A stretch of DNA of 64,000 bases, taken from positions 208,939,854 through 209,003,853 of the forward strand of contig OY755038.1 in the NCBI GenBank assembly GCA_963576565.1, in the 5' to 3' direction. Under the pieces are notes generated by a model. It searched no databases and was not told the DNA's origin. It saw only the letters and a program-made list of their open reading frames with translations. The position numbers were made by a program, and so were the translations under genes. Below, piece by piece: positions 12,141 through 22,929 of this stretch. Each line of letters opens with the position of its first letter. The first letter of the stretch is position 1. The DNA comes from Aspidapion aeneum (taxonomy: Eukaryota; Arthropoda; Insecta; Coleoptera; Brentidae).

Positions 12141-12969
12141 AAATAAGACCGCTGACATATTGATCAAACCATCATCACTGTCGACCTAAAACTTAAACAT
12201 CGCTCCCAGAGCCCAGCTTAGGGTTATTTTCTCGACCTCCTTCGCCATTATCTTATAGGACACATAAAGGGCAAGGAGCTTTAGAAATTTTTTATGGACG
12301 GATACAATAAGGGCACCAAAGTAGTACTTAATTTAACTAATTCATTCCCCTCTGATATTAGAATATAACTTCAATAAAAATACAGCAAAGCTAAAACAAA
12401 TCGCTACCTGTCATAAACTTTTATGTCTGCTTATCTTAACTGTAATGCTTGTTGAGCGTGTAATAAACATCAAAATAAAAAAAAAAGTATAATAACTTAT
12501 AAATGGCAAATTCTTTAAATTCCGTCTTGTTACAATATAGCATTTTAATGTAAAAAATATATTAAAAGCTGAAACTAAATTAAATTACAATAGCATTTAT
12601 ATGTAAACATTTTATTAAAAACTCAAAATGAGTTCTATACATTTGAGCGTCACAAATAGGTGTCAATTTTTATCCATCTCTCCTGAATGTAGATACATAA
12701 CCACCAAAAATTGTCCAATTTGGATCACCTTATATATATTGATCAAACCATCATCACTGTCGACCTAAAACTCAAAGATCGCCCCCAGAGTCCAGCTTAC
12801 GGTTATTTTCTCGACCTCCTTCGCGATTATCTTATAGGATAAATAAAGGGCAAGGAGCTTTAGAAAATTTTTATGGACGGATACGATAAGGGCACCAAAG
12901 TAGTACCTAATTTATCCAATTAATTCCTCCCTGTTATTAGCGGAATATAACTTTAATTTTACCAAAAGT

Positions 12970-13401
12970 GGAACAATTGTGAAAAGCACGCTGTTGTATG
13001 GAATAGAGACTTCGCGTCGCGTAACAGAAAAATACAAAACAAAAATGGAAAGTGTCAAAATGCAATAAGAAGATCAATGAGAATATCTAGAATAGATCAC
13101 ATAAGAAATGAGATCATCAAAGAAAGAATAGGAATCGAGGGAAGCATAACGGATGACATCACTAAAAGGCAACTGATATGGTAAGGCCATGTACAACGGA
13201 TGAACGACGAAAGATGAGGTCCTAGAGTGGCAACCAATAGGGCGCAGAAAAAGGGGGCGTCCTAAACTAGAATGGCAACAGTTAAACCAAAGATCAATGA
13301 GTCAAAAAAATCTGAGAGAAGATGACTGTCAGGATCGAAGGAGGTGGAGAATAGGCGTCGGACAACGTAGAAAAACGTTCTAAACCGACATAGTAGTAGT
13401 A
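12970..13401 (+). pseudogene. LINE-L reverse transcriptase C-terminus with TAG-repeat tail
   Basis: This is the degenerate 3' end of a non-LTR retrotransposon (RTE/craft-like endonuclease-RT type). Recognisable protein pieces include EIIKERIGIEGS and a GRRKRGRPKLEWQQ-like block, then RRRWRIG near the C-terminus, which are typical of the post-RT region that ends these polyproteins. Stops and frameshifts interrupt it. The element ends in a short TAG/GTA microsatellite at 13388-13401, the usual RTE-style tail. Sister fragments lie at 22075-22540, 24160-24246, 42500-43075 and 47283-47755. Confidence 0.75.
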
Positions 13402-14860
13402 GTATACTGCCGTCCTTAGTAAGACCCACCTATCTGCAAAAAAATCAAAAATGAGATAGGACCGACAATGGCTTCAAATAGGTTACTTTCATCTGTGTTT
13501 AAGAAAAATACCAACATTTTTGTTCAAAAGTATTTTATTTTAAAAAACAAAAACCTGTCTTAAAACAAGCCTCTGGTTTTCATAAACTTTAGTTCTTTTT
13601 ATCTTAACCTTGCATCTAGATAATGCTTGTTGAATGTCAAATAAAGATTAAAAGTTTAATAAAGTCAAGTTGTGCAGGTCTAAGTGTAATTATGCAGTTA
13701 GCTAACATTGCTTATTTAATAAATTTTAAATAAAATAACTTGATTCGATTGAAAAATAAAACCAGTTCAACCTACTTTCCCTATTTAAAATCAAGGGGTA
13801 AGAAGGGCCCCCGCTAGGGGTTAATGGATAGAGATGTCGCAAAATCGCGAATAAGTGTATCCTCCGCAAAATAATCGACTTGTTTTGGTATTTTTTAAAA
13901 TTTTTAAAAGTTCTCGAGAGATCCTGGGTGAAACGATTTAAATGAGACACCCTGTATGCATAAATTAAGCCTGAGATTCAAGCCCTCCAAATTGACTTTT
14001 TGCGCACTAGTTTTTCTTGCATTCTTTGCTTAATAACGACGTATTTATACTCGGTTTTGGAATGTTTTAAAAGCCTCTGTATAAAATAAGGGTTTACATA
14101 ATTTTTGTTATTCAATTTTAGCTAAATTTACTATTGTACTATAGTAATATTCTTTATCTTATTTTTTTATCTACAAGGTCACCATCAAGCATCTTAACAT
14201 GGTATTTGTCAATTTATAATTTTGTTTATTGTTGTTTTGGCAATTGCGTACAGACATCGGCAACCAAAAAAATTTTATTATTTATTTTAGATTTCTATTT
14301 TACTAGGACGCTCGTAAAAAATGTATTTATTCTAAAACTTGCGCAAAATTTTCTCACACGTAAAGCTTATTCGAACTCTGCTTCGCGTCTGATATCTAAC
14401 TGCTTTTGTGTAAAGGAAAGTATCACTTTGAGCACTTGATAAGAATATAACTATTTTACATAAAAATCTTTAACAGAAGAAACTCTAGTTTTTCCTCATT
14501 CTTCTTTTTACCCTAATTACCTTCTTAACATGTGTGCCCGCTTTACTTCCGCCCTACACCGTTTCATTTGTTTACCACCCTTGAGTCTTTGAGTTTGTCG
14601 TAAAAGGGAAAGAAGGGCCGAAGGTAGGCTACAGGACAGATGTTTTTGAATCGAGGGCCAAGAAGAGCTACGTATTTATAAAAGGGCCGTTATTGGCTTT
14701 TTGGGACGTTATTGACATTTTCTTTGAGGTCAAATTTGATAAGGACACACGAACCGGGCGAAGCCTGATAAGTATTCAAATAAATAAGTATGTAGGGGTA
14801 GATTATACAGGCTGATTTTGGGGTTTAGCTCTCTTTGTGATTTAAGACACTTCTATCTAT
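13402..14860. other. no recognisable gene
   Basis: The sequence to 13680 is the diverged edge of the tandem array. Beyond it no gene family is recognisable. An open stretch at 14134-14439 (101 codons, plus strand) matches nothing known to me. GAGACACCCTGTATGC at 13945 resembles a common terminal motif of arthropod repeats. Confidence 0.5.
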
Positions 14861-14864
14861 AACT

Positions 14865-15410
14865 TTTTTATTTTAGTGTCAGTTTTTACCTTCCTAGCCC
14901 TTGCAATAATGGCTAGAGAATGTATTATTTTCGACAAAAAAAATTTTTTTGAGATAACGCCGAAAATCTGATATTTAGGTGTATTTTGATAATATCGTCG
15001 ATAGCTCCTAAACCGCTGAACCGATTTTCATCAATTTTTTGGGTAAACTAGTGTTCGACACTCTAACGAGCTGATTAAATTTTGATCAAAAATCAGTCAT
15101 GCTAATTACAGTTTTTTGACAATTAAATAATTTAAAAAATGTTTTAAAAAGTTTTTAACATCGCATCAATATGCGGCTTTTGGAATATAGTAGATTACAT
15201 TTTGCTCAATAATTTATGTTATAACCAGGAGGAGCTCTAGTTTCCGCGATATTTACAAAAAACTGTTTTCAAGGCTGATATATCATGGCTTCACTTGAAG
15301 TGTTAATAGACTAAAGGTATCAGAGCCGTCATGGATCCTTTATTTTTGTAGAAACTCCAACTGTAAAACTAAATTTTATTTGTTGGTTTTTTTATGAAAT
15401 AACTTTTTTA
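14865..15410. repeat. dispersed repeat family H, copy 1
   Basis: Landmarks in order are CCTTCCTAGCCC, AATGGCTAGAGAA, GATAACGCCGAAAAT, CTCCTAAACCGCTGAACCG, TTTTTTGACAATTA, GGAATATAGTAGA and AAAAACTGTTTTCAAGGC. The next 570 bp repeat the same order, so the two lie in tandem. Fragments of the family also occur at 34390, 35940, 43082 and 45490. The blocks have no coding potential I can identify, and the element class is unknown. Confidence 0.7.
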
Positions 15411-15990
15411 GTGAGTGTTTGAATCAGATTAAATATATATTTTTACTCTCCTATAGCTCGCGCAGCAATGGCGAGAGAAGGTATTATTTTCGACGAAATT
15501 TCTTTTTAGATAACGCCGAAAATGTGTTGTTGTGGTGTATTTTGACCTATCTTAGCAATATCGCCTTGATGACTTTCTCTGTGTGTGTATGTGTAAGTGT
15601 ATTTCTGTCCGTAACACGATAGCTTTTAAACTCGCTGAACTGATTTTCATAAAATTTTCAGGTAAAATAGTGTTTGACAATTACGAGCTGTTTAGATTTT
15701 TGCTGCTCATAGCGGTTTTTTGACAATTATTTTTTTTTTAAATGCTTACTTTTTAACGGAGCATCGTATCAATATTCGGTTTTCGGAATATAGTAGACTG
15801 CATTTCACTTAATAATTTGTGTAGGAGATCGTAGGAGCTTTCGTTTCTGAGATATTTACAAAAAACTGTTTTTAAGGCTGATAAGAATGTTATGGAGTTC
15901 ACTTGAATGATACTAATATGCTAGCTAGAAAGGAATTAGATCCGTCATTGATTCATTTATTTTATAAACTCTTCATATTTTTTTAGGTTT
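15411..15990. repeat. dispersed repeat family H, copy 2 (tandem with copy 1)
   Basis: This copy repeats the block order of copy 1: AGCAATGGCGAGAGAAGG, GATAACGCCGAAAAT, a CGCTGAACTGATTTTCAT block, TTTTTTGACAATTA, GGAATATAGTAGAC and AAAAACTGTTTTTAAGGCTGAT. Copy 2 keeps a CTATCTTAGCAATATCG segment that also flanks the insertion at 36169. The family was probably duplicated locally. Confidence 0.7.
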
Positions 15991-17005
15991 GTTCTTTTTA
16001 TTTTGGATTAATTTATTGATTTCGTCTAATGAAAATAATTTTAAAAATACCAAATAAAAACAAAAAATACTAAAACATACAAACAATATTCTTTAAAAAA
16101 ATTATTTAATTAATTATTAAGTGACAGTTTTGGGGGGGGGGGAGCAAGACCCCATGATATTTTATAGTTCATAAAATATGTGGAAAATATCTAAAAAATC
16201 ATAGCTTCGAAGGGGAGCGACCCCCCTTGCCCCTTCCTTATATACACCACTGTGATAGATATATATACCAGTACCTACCTACCAAGGGCTTTGTCGGGTA
16301 TTTATTGTATGTTTATTAAAAGGTCGATTTTGCATGTGAAGGGGACACTTCTTAAAATGTTTGTAGCATGCCCCCTCTTTAGGTGTAAACTTTACCACTA
16401 TATTTTGAATAGGGAACGTGGGTAGAATATTGTCAACAATTGATGGCATCAAGGGCTGAATGGTATCGAAAATTTTGAGATAATATTCTTTGGCATCCGA
16501 ACTTTTCATTTTGCAACTATTTATGAAATTACAAACTCGTCATGCTATTTATGCATAAATCTCATGCATCAAGAGTGTGAAAGAAGACAACTGATATGAA
16601 AATGACCGCCAACGCAAATTTCGTCAGAATTTGCTGATGCACATTTTATAACATTCATAAAGAACGTTCTTTATTATTTTTATAAATAATGTAAGCAGTA
16701 GTAGGCAAGGGGCTTTTCCCAAAAAATATATCATTGAAGCAATCATTCATAATTTTTATTTAAACGACCGAAAAACAAGTAAGAAAGTAACGTAAAAACT
16801 CAATTCTATTTCAGGACGAAGTAATATTAAATGGTCAAACTGTTATATAGGGCGAGTTCGTACATTTACCGATGAGCGACACCAACATTCAAGTTCTTGA
16901 ATTAATTGGTAAAATTAAAAAATATTTAACTGTTAAATTCGTCTAAATCCATCGGGTTCGTAAATTATCTGATGACTTAATTAATTAAATAAGAATGAAA
17001 GTCAC
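15991..17005. other. no recognisable gene; G-tract and degenerate repeat
   Basis: Apart from a run of about 11 G at 16131-16141 and a G/C-rich pair of blocks near 16140 and 16210 (GCAAGACCCC and GAGCGACCCCCCTTGCCCC), nothing recognisable is present. The right block plus ATACACCACTG at 16242-16252 resembles a hAT-type end. No matching opposite end is clear. Confidence 0.4.
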
Positions 17006-17010
17006 CAACT

Positions 17011-17095
17011 CCGTGGTGCCGATGCCGGGGAAAAAGGAGATAAGTCCACATTATTATTAATAATCGGCTTATCTCCTTTTTCTCCGGCACCACGG
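17011..17095. repeat. 85-bp hairpin
   Basis: CCGTGGTGCC at 17011 pairs with GGCACCACGG at 17086-17095, and GGAAAAAGGAGATAAG pairs with CTTATCTCCTTTTTCTCC. The left arm has a 6-base insertion (GATGCC). The loop is about 23 bp. I find no flanking direct repeat, so mobility is not shown. It resembles the flush palindromes elsewhere in the window. Confidence 0.75.
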
Positions 17096-17464
17096 AATTG
17101 ACGGCATCGATACTTACCGACTCTGGAGGTCGGAGTGCTATCTTCTCCTCGATCAATTTTCGTTCATCTGGGTCAGTTTTTAATTTTTTTAGCAGTACTA
17201 CTGATTGGTATAGAGCGAGAATTTAGTAAAATGCTGGTTCAAAAAATAAGATTACCAATCACCTGCGAATATTTTAATTAATTATGAAATCTGAGCCGAA
17301 AATTATAACGAACAGTTGAAAATGCACTTTTCCAGTGTGTTGTACGTGACGTCTTTCACACATAAGTGATTTTAGACAGCAAAATGTCAAATCTCGGTGC
17401 GCGCACCCCCACTGTACAAATTCAACTGGATAGTGCGCGAAAATGCAATTGAACATGCTCATAC

Positions 17465-18040
17465 AAGGCCAACACAGAAAAATAGGGCCACGACCCTGAA
17501 AAAATCAGCTGTTCTCCCGGGGCTGAATTTTACATTGGGTTTTATGGGAGGTCAGACGTTTTTTTATGATATTTTCAAAATGGCACTACAGATTTCCGCA
17601 AAATTTCAGTGAAATATTCTCAGACACCATCCTGATATTCCACCAAAGGTTTCTAAGGAAGCAACATGATTAAAAGGTTAAAATCTTCAAGATTTAGCAT
17701 TCCTTATTTTGAATTCAAATTACCCGCCATGTACCACATGCCAACTGTTATATTTGACATTGTCATATGTGATTGTCACATTCGCTTCTGCTTTAAACTT
17801 AATTTTTGTGTGAGCTAATGAAGCGGCTATGAAAAATTAGGGCTTACTATACATTTAAAAAAAATTGTTCTGCCAGAATAAAGTAAAAGCAATCTCAAAA
17901 ACGTGTTTATTTAACAAAAAATCAAATATCCATGAACCGTCATTCCAATTTCAAAATTTTAAAGACAATCAGCTGTGTCGTAACGTGACCATCAAAAAAA
18001 AATCAGCCCCGGATGTGCGTCCATTTTGATAGCCCTGGCT
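17465..18040. mobile_element. MITE-like element family X, copy 1
   Basis: This is colinear with 28965-29470 and, inverted, with 41427-41990. Shared blocks include GGCCACGACCCTGAAAAA, ATTTTCAAAATGGCACTACA, CAGACA(C/T)CATC, ATTCCACCAAA, ATGAACCGTCATTCCAA and AAAGACAATCAGCTGTGTC. The two ends are loosely inverted (GGCCACGACC...CAGCTG against CAGCTGTGTCGT...). The far end carries TTTTGATAGCCCTGG, also seen at 25031 and 41427. It is non-coding and its boundaries are approximate. Confidence 0.6.
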
Positions 18041-18099
18041 CATAAAGTAAAATAAAATAAATGTTTCTATCGCATTCGCCAAAAACTTTGAAGAAAAAT

Positions 18100-18375
18100 A
18101 CGGGCGTAGGAAACGCGAGAAAATACAAAAAATAAAAGAGAATTCTTATTCCCAAAAGTATATTTGCAAAGGCGAGTGAATTTTGGACAACTTCAGAAAG
18201 CTTTCTGTCGTCTTCAGGCATCTTAATGTGCTCTGGCATGTTATTGAAGAACTTTAAGCTTCTGTAGGTTGTGTTTCTTTTCAAAGTTGTTGTTCTATGA
18301 ATGGGATAATCATAATCGTGATTGTTTCTGGTGTTAAAATATGACTTCGTTGAAATTAAACAAAATGTTGAGGAT
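18100..18375 (-). pseudogene. LINE reverse transcriptase C-terminal fragment (CR1-like)
   Basis: Minus-strand translation gives a run containing YFNTRNNHDYDYPIHRTTTL and then KFFNNMPEHIKM. This is the recognisable C-terminal signature of CR1/Jockey-group reverse transcriptases (Y-x-TRN..., then LKFFN-x-(L/M)P-x-x-IK). About 90 residues are preserved without a stop up to roughly 18150. The fragment is 5'-truncated and abuts family X copy 1. It is not functional alone. Confidence 0.65.
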
Positions 18376-18639
18376 TTTTGTTATTAACTTGACAAACTCG
18401 AGAATGTAATGAATGAGCATAAGCTTTCAGGAATTTGTTTTTTTTAAGACTACAGGACTTGTGCTTTATTATGATAATATTAGATTGTTAGAAAATTATT
18501 TTTTAATTTTTAGTGCATTTTATAAAAGCTTGTGACTTAAAAAAAAATTTTTACCAATTTATTTTCTACTTTTTCGTCTCAGCTATCTACTCTATTAAAT
18601 GAAAATATTTGTTCAATAACAGAACAGAGTTTATTCTAG

Positions 18640-19310
18640 ATTATAATGAAATCGCTGATCGTGAGTTGTTTGGAAACTCATTTTTCTATTGGGGGGAAGG
18701 AGAGGGTGGGGATAGAGGTAGAAATATATTTTTTGTTTGGGCTGTATTGCCATCGGACCTTTATGCATATACCAAATTTTATAAAAGTCATTTGAAGTAA
18801 AGTGTGTCAAAAACGCATTTTTGTGGAAGGGGTTGGGGGTAGGGTGGGAGGACATTTTTTCATTATTGTTGTATTGTCATCGGACCACTATATGTATACC
18901 AAATTTCATCCAAATCGGATAATGGGAAGTGTGTCAAAAACGCATTTTTCTATAGATGGGGGTGGGGCTAGGAGTGATAGGATTCTTTTTTCAATGTTGT
19001 ATTGTCATTGGACCACTATATGTATACCAAATTTCATCCAAATTGGATAACGGGAAGTGTGTCAAAAGCAAATTTTTCTATGAAAGGGGGTGTGGGTAGG
19101 GGTGGGAGGATCATTGGACCACTATGTGTATACCAAATTTTATCCAAATCGGATAACGGGAAGTGTGTCAAAAACACATTTTTCTATAGAAGGGGTGGGT
19201 AGCGGTGGTAGGATATTTTTTTCTTAATGTTGTATTGTCATGGGACCACTATGTGTGTACCAAATTTCATCCAAATCGGATAATGGGAAGTGTGTCACAA
19301 GATTTGATAG
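18640..19310. repeat. tandem array of about 128 bp, five copies
   Basis: GGACC(A)CTAT followed by TATACCAAATTT(C/T)ATCCAA starts units at about 18755, 18883, 19011, 19117 and 19243. Each unit continues with ATCGGATAA, GGGAAGTGTGTCAAAA, CATTTTTCTAT and a G-rich GGGGGTGGG block. One unit is about 20 bp shorter. The array ends at a TAGATAG/TTAGTTAG-type microsatellite near 19310. The ACCAAATTTCAT-n-n-AAATCGG motif is shared with the Helentron-like elements at 38791 and 58394. Confidence 0.8.
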
Positions 19311-19409
19311 ATAGTTAGTTAGTTAGATAGACAGAACATCTGAAGCTAAATAAAAGCTTGTAAAAAACAGCAAGACTTTTTAACAGCCTCTCGTCTGATA
19401 ATTTCCAAC

Positions 19410-19475
19410 ATTGTGAAAAACGCATGCAACGCTGCGTCGATCGAGAAGGAGACTATATTAATGGGGAACATCATT
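19410..19475 (+). pseudogene. mariner transposase C-terminal fragment
   Basis: Plus-strand codons read as KRMQRCVDREGDYINGEH. This is the conserved C-terminal tail of mariner transposases (compare the RMERCVARGGDYIEGEH of the copy at 26985). Only about 20 residues survive, and upstream transposase sequence is absent. It is a relic. Confidence 0.6.
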
Positions 19476-19479
19476 ATGT

Positions 19480-21110
19480 TGTATTAGTATTTAAATTTTT
19501 TTTACACCAGTCTTATAATTTTATTGTCACACCTCGTATTTCCTCGTGTAAATCCTCGTCTCGTCTCCTCCAGTACGCTATGTTGCGGCTTTTTGCGAAG
19601 TATTACAATCCCGACATAGTTTGTGGAATCAAAGCTGCACAATCGATAAACTATAAAGCTTGTTCCAGCCGCTTAAATGTCTATGGTGTAAGTTTAGTAA
19701 TGGTCTTTACCCAATTTGTATCAATTAAGTCTTTTGTATACACCATAAACACAGCTATATTGCGAACCAAAATAGCTTTAGGGAGATAACACTGAGTTTA
19801 CAAATAATGGGGAGACTTTGTTAGAGGCATGAAAACACACATAACAGTTTGCTGTTTTATTTATATCTAGCTATACAGTGTGTCCCAAATAAAAGCAACT
19901 ACATGTGGATTATTCTAAGCCCAATGAGGTGCCGTATCAAAATTAAAAATATCTACAGGAGTTTTTAAAATATCGAGCAGAAACTAAAAATTGTGTTTTT
20001 TGAAAAATTGAAATATCGCCACTATCTTGCAAACAAATTTTATGAAATTTAGTAGTTTTGTATAAGCAACTACGGCCAATCGAAGGACGGTAACAAAATT
20101 TTTTTAGGCCTTTTAGTTTTTTTTAAACCATAGCCAACTTTGTTATTTATTATGACCGCCATATTAAATTTATACGTCAATAAATAGAGCATTCAAAGAG
20201 CTTTTCAACCAAGCATAATAAGCCTATCTATGAATGACGAAACATTTAAATTTATTTAAAAAACTGTTTTTCACTTGGTTGGCTGTGAAACAAAGGCCGT
20301 AGTTGCGTTTGTTGTCATACCTACGTAACCACCTTTCAAAACTTTTCCATTTATTTGATTTATATGCAAATCTCAGGCTAGAAATAAACGTAGAGTGAAG
20401 GCCCGTGCATCATCTTAAAAAAACAACGCCAAGCCGCTTCCCAAAGGTAGTTTTTTTTTAATTTTCACGGAAATTATACCCTTTTAAAAAAATTACAGAT
20501 CAAAGAACATAAAAATTCCTTATGGATTGGTCCGGTTCGGTTCGGTATATTAACTTATTAGTGTTGGACAAAAATTATTCTTAAAATTGCCCTAAAACTC
20601 TTGGCGAAAGCCCCCCAAAGGTGCATTTTTTTAGCTATCTTACATTTGCTCAAAAACTTAGCTGCTTAAGTAAAAATGTATAATATACTTTCTTGTAGAC
20701 TATAATATTCCCTTTCTAACAATCTATAAGCCGGTGGGGTTGGACTAATTACAAACTCCGTTAATTGTAGTAATTCAGCATCAGCTGAGCAATATTTTCT
20801 GATTTAAAAAGCGGCAAGAACGGCCTCTTGAAGAACTGAAGGCGAGAATGCGTCAAAAAATCGAAAGAAACTTTCCGTAGTGTAATTGACAATTTTAGAC
20901 GTCATCAGTCAATAATGTTTCATAAAATTATAATATCAAAAACATTTTAAAAACACTATTCGAGTTTTGGTTAGTTCCAAATGTCAATGTCAAAAAAACC
21001 ATACCACCTCAGATAAAGTTAGCGCTATATCTCAATATATAACCACGTCCTTTACGGTTATTAATAACGGCGTGACAGGGCGCTACTGATCCTCGACTCA
21101 GAATAACGAC
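19480..21110. other. no recognisable gene
   Basis: No gene is recognisable here. An open stretch at 19424-19789 extends past the mariner relic but has no family resemblance. ACAGTGTGTCCCAAATAAA at 19875 resembles a common arthropod repeat terminus. GGTCCGGTTCGGTTCGG at 20529 is a stray piece of the motif that fills the centre of the palindrome at 21125. Confidence 0.45.
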
Positions 21111-21124
21111 AACTACAGTTGTAG

Positions 21125-22035
21125 GGCTCTGGAACGAAATAGCGATGTACAAAATAGCGACACACGAAATAGCGAGTAATGAAATAGCGACTATCAAAAA
21201 AGCGATGTAATGAAACAGCGACTATCAAAATAGCGATTTATCAAAATAGCGTTTGTAACAAAACAGCGACATATCAAAATAGCCATGTATCAAAATAGCG
21301 ACAATCAAAATAGCGATGTATCAAAATAGCGACAGTCAAAATAGCGACAATCAAAATAGCGATATATCAAAATAGCGATGTATCAAAATAGCGATGTATC
21401 TAAATACCGAATCAAACCAAACCGAATCGATTCAAACCAATCCAGAACGAACCTTTTTAACAAATTTTTTCAAAAAAAAAACTTCCCTGACTTTTTTTCC
21501 AGGATCCTAGAGGGTGTGAATCCGAACCGAACCGCACCGAACGAAACCGAACCGAACCGAACCAAACTGAACAGAATTCGGTTCAGTTTGTTTCATTCAA
21601 AAGAAGTCTGGAGAGTTTTTTTTTTTAAATATGCTGGTTCGGTTCGGTTCGGTTCAGATTCACACCCTCTAGGATCCCGAGAAAGAAGTCAGGGAAGTTT
21701 TTTTCTAAAAAAATTTGTTAGAAAGAAACCCCTTTGTCGACCTATATGCCAAAACCGAACCAAAATATCGCTATTTTGATAATCGCTATTTTGTTAAATC
21801 GCTATTTTGATAGTCGCTATTTTGTTACATCGCTATTTTGATAGTCGCTATTTTGTTACATCGCTTTTTGTTACATCGCTATTTTGATACAATCGCTATT
21901 TTGTTACATCGCCATTTTGTTACATCGCTATTTTGATAGTCGCCCTTTCATTACATCGCTATTTTGATTGTCGCTATTGCGATATCGCTATTTTAATACT
22001 CGCTATTTTGTACATCGCTATTTCGTTCCAGAGCC
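21125..22035. mobile_element. 911-bp nested palindrome (foldback element)
   Basis: The ends GGCTCTGGAACG and CGTTCCAGAGCC are flush with 8-bp flanks AGTTGTAG (21117-21124) and GGTTGTAG (22036-22043), 7 of 8 identical. The outer arms are repeats of AAAATAGCGA(T/C) on the left and their complement TCGCTATTTT on the right, roughly 270 bp each. Inside these, AACTTCCCTGACTTTTTTTC plus GGATCCTAGAGGGTGTGAATC mirrors GATTCACACCCTCTAGGATCC plus GTCAGGGAAGTT. The centre is (CCGAAC)n facing (GTTCGG)n. The element is therefore one nested palindrome, with no protein encoded. Confidence 0.85.
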
Positions 22036-22093
22036 GGTTGTAGTGCTGATCACAAATGCAAGGCCGTAACTACTATTCCTATGTCGGTTCGGT

Positions 22094-22137
22094 TAAGGTC
22101 ACTCATCGTCAAGCAAGCTTTACGATGAGTGTCCTTA
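22094..22137. mobile_element. palindromic micro-element, copy 2 (44 bp, decayed right arm)
   Basis: The left arm TAAGGTCACTCATCGTCAAG is identical to that of the perfect palindrome at 25457. The right arm lacks a few bases and has one substitution (GATGAGTGTCCTTA). The 8 bases on each side are identical, GGTTCGGT at 22086-22093 and 22138-22145, placed exactly at the element ends. It sits inside or at the 3' edge of a LINE-L fragment. Confidence 0.8.
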
Positions 22138-22145
22138 GGTTCGGT

Positions 22146-22540
22146 TCGGTTCTATTCTCCACCTCCTTCGATCCTGACAATCATCTTCTGTCAAGTTTTT
22201 TTGACTTGATCTTTGAATTGACTGTTGCCATTCTAGTTTATGACGCCCTCTTTTTCTGCGTCCTATTGGTTGCCAATCTAGGACCTGCTTTAGTAATCTT
22301 TCGTCGTTCATCCGTTGTTCATGGCCGAACCATATCAGTTGCCTTTTGGTGATTCCCTCGATTCCCATTTTTTCTTTTATTATCTCATTTCTTATATGAT
22401 ATCTTCTAGATATTTTATTCTCATTGATCTTCTTATTGCATTCATTTCGACAGTGTCCATTTTTGTTTTGTATTTTTCTGTTACGCGACAAGTCGCTATT
22501 CCGAACAACAGCGTGCTTTTTATTATTGTTTCATATATGT
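22146..22540 (-). pseudogene. LINE-L reverse transcriptase C-terminal fragment
   Basis: A minus-strand frame of about 118 residues holds RNEIIKEKMGIEGITKRQLI, WFGHEQRMNDERLLKQVL and PIGRRKRGRHKLEWQQS. This is the post-RT region of an RTE/craft-like LINE (W-(Y/F)-GH-x-QRM, then GRRKRGR). It is the longest uninterrupted copy of this family in the window. The 5' end is missing. The 3' end, with its ACTACTAT relic of the TAG tail, lies near 22067 beyond the micro-element insertion. Confidence 0.8.
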
Positions 22541-22929
22541 GAAATTTTACATTCTTTTTTATCTAGCTAGGGAAATCAAGACTTTTAATGTGCCCCCCTC
22601 CGAAATAAAAAAATTGCACACTACGCAAAGTTTAATTGAAATTTTTTAATTCCACCCAAAATTTTTTCCTGCCCTAATAAATTTAAATTATAAAATCACA
22701 CATTTAACTCTGGCTGTCCACCCACAATAATATTTATTATCATGCGCTTTTTAATTGTAATACATAAAATCATATGTTATATTTTGTTTGGGGTCAAGTT
22801 TTCTGACCCATTTCGGCAGCAAATGGAAATATTTGGATTTTTTCTATTTTAAAAGGCGTGATACATTCATTTAACAGAAAAAGTGCGATAAGCTGCAAAA
22901 ATCAACCTCGTAAAATTCATTTGGTCTTA

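Larger units (their letters stand above)
8460..13680. repeat. higher-order tandem array, unit about 1.25 kb
   Basis: The landmark AGCATTTTAATGTAAA occurs at about 10021, 11292 and 12539, spacing 1271 and 1247 bp. A second landmark, CCAGCTTA(G/C)GGTTATTTT with TCGACCTCCTTCGCGATTA, recurs about seven times, near 9450, 9680, 10220, 10950, 11490, 12210 and 12790. Each full unit appears to hold two of these sub-blocks. Sub-block order within the unit is CTTATCTTAACCTTGCATG, ATAACTTATAAATGGCAAA, GCGTCACAAATAGG, ATCAAACCATCATCACTG. Outer units (8460-9400 and 13550-13680) are more diverged. No protein is encoded. The array contains inserted family E copy 2 and a LINE-L 3' end. Confidence 0.75.

Noticed and set aside
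14134..14439. 101-codon plus-strand open frame
   Set aside because: The hydrophobic, low-complexity translation follows base composition. No motif supports it.
16129..16252. Possible short hAT element between a G-tract and ATACACCACTG
   Set aside because: The two ends do not mirror each other convincingly and no 8-bp duplication was found.
17011..17095. The 85-bp hairpin as another 8-bp-duplicating insert
   Set aside because: Flanks differ (CACCAACT versus AATTGACG), so the direct-repeat criterion fails. Kept only as a hairpin.
19424..19789. 121-codon plus-strand frame treated as one gene
   Set aside because: Only the first 18 or so codons (the mariner C-terminus) are meaningful. The rest has no family match and simply stays open.
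21378..21779. 133-codon frame in the centre of the nested palindrome
   Set aside because: It reads the CCGAAC and GTTCGG repeats and the mirrored blocks. The composition is explained entirely by the palindrome.
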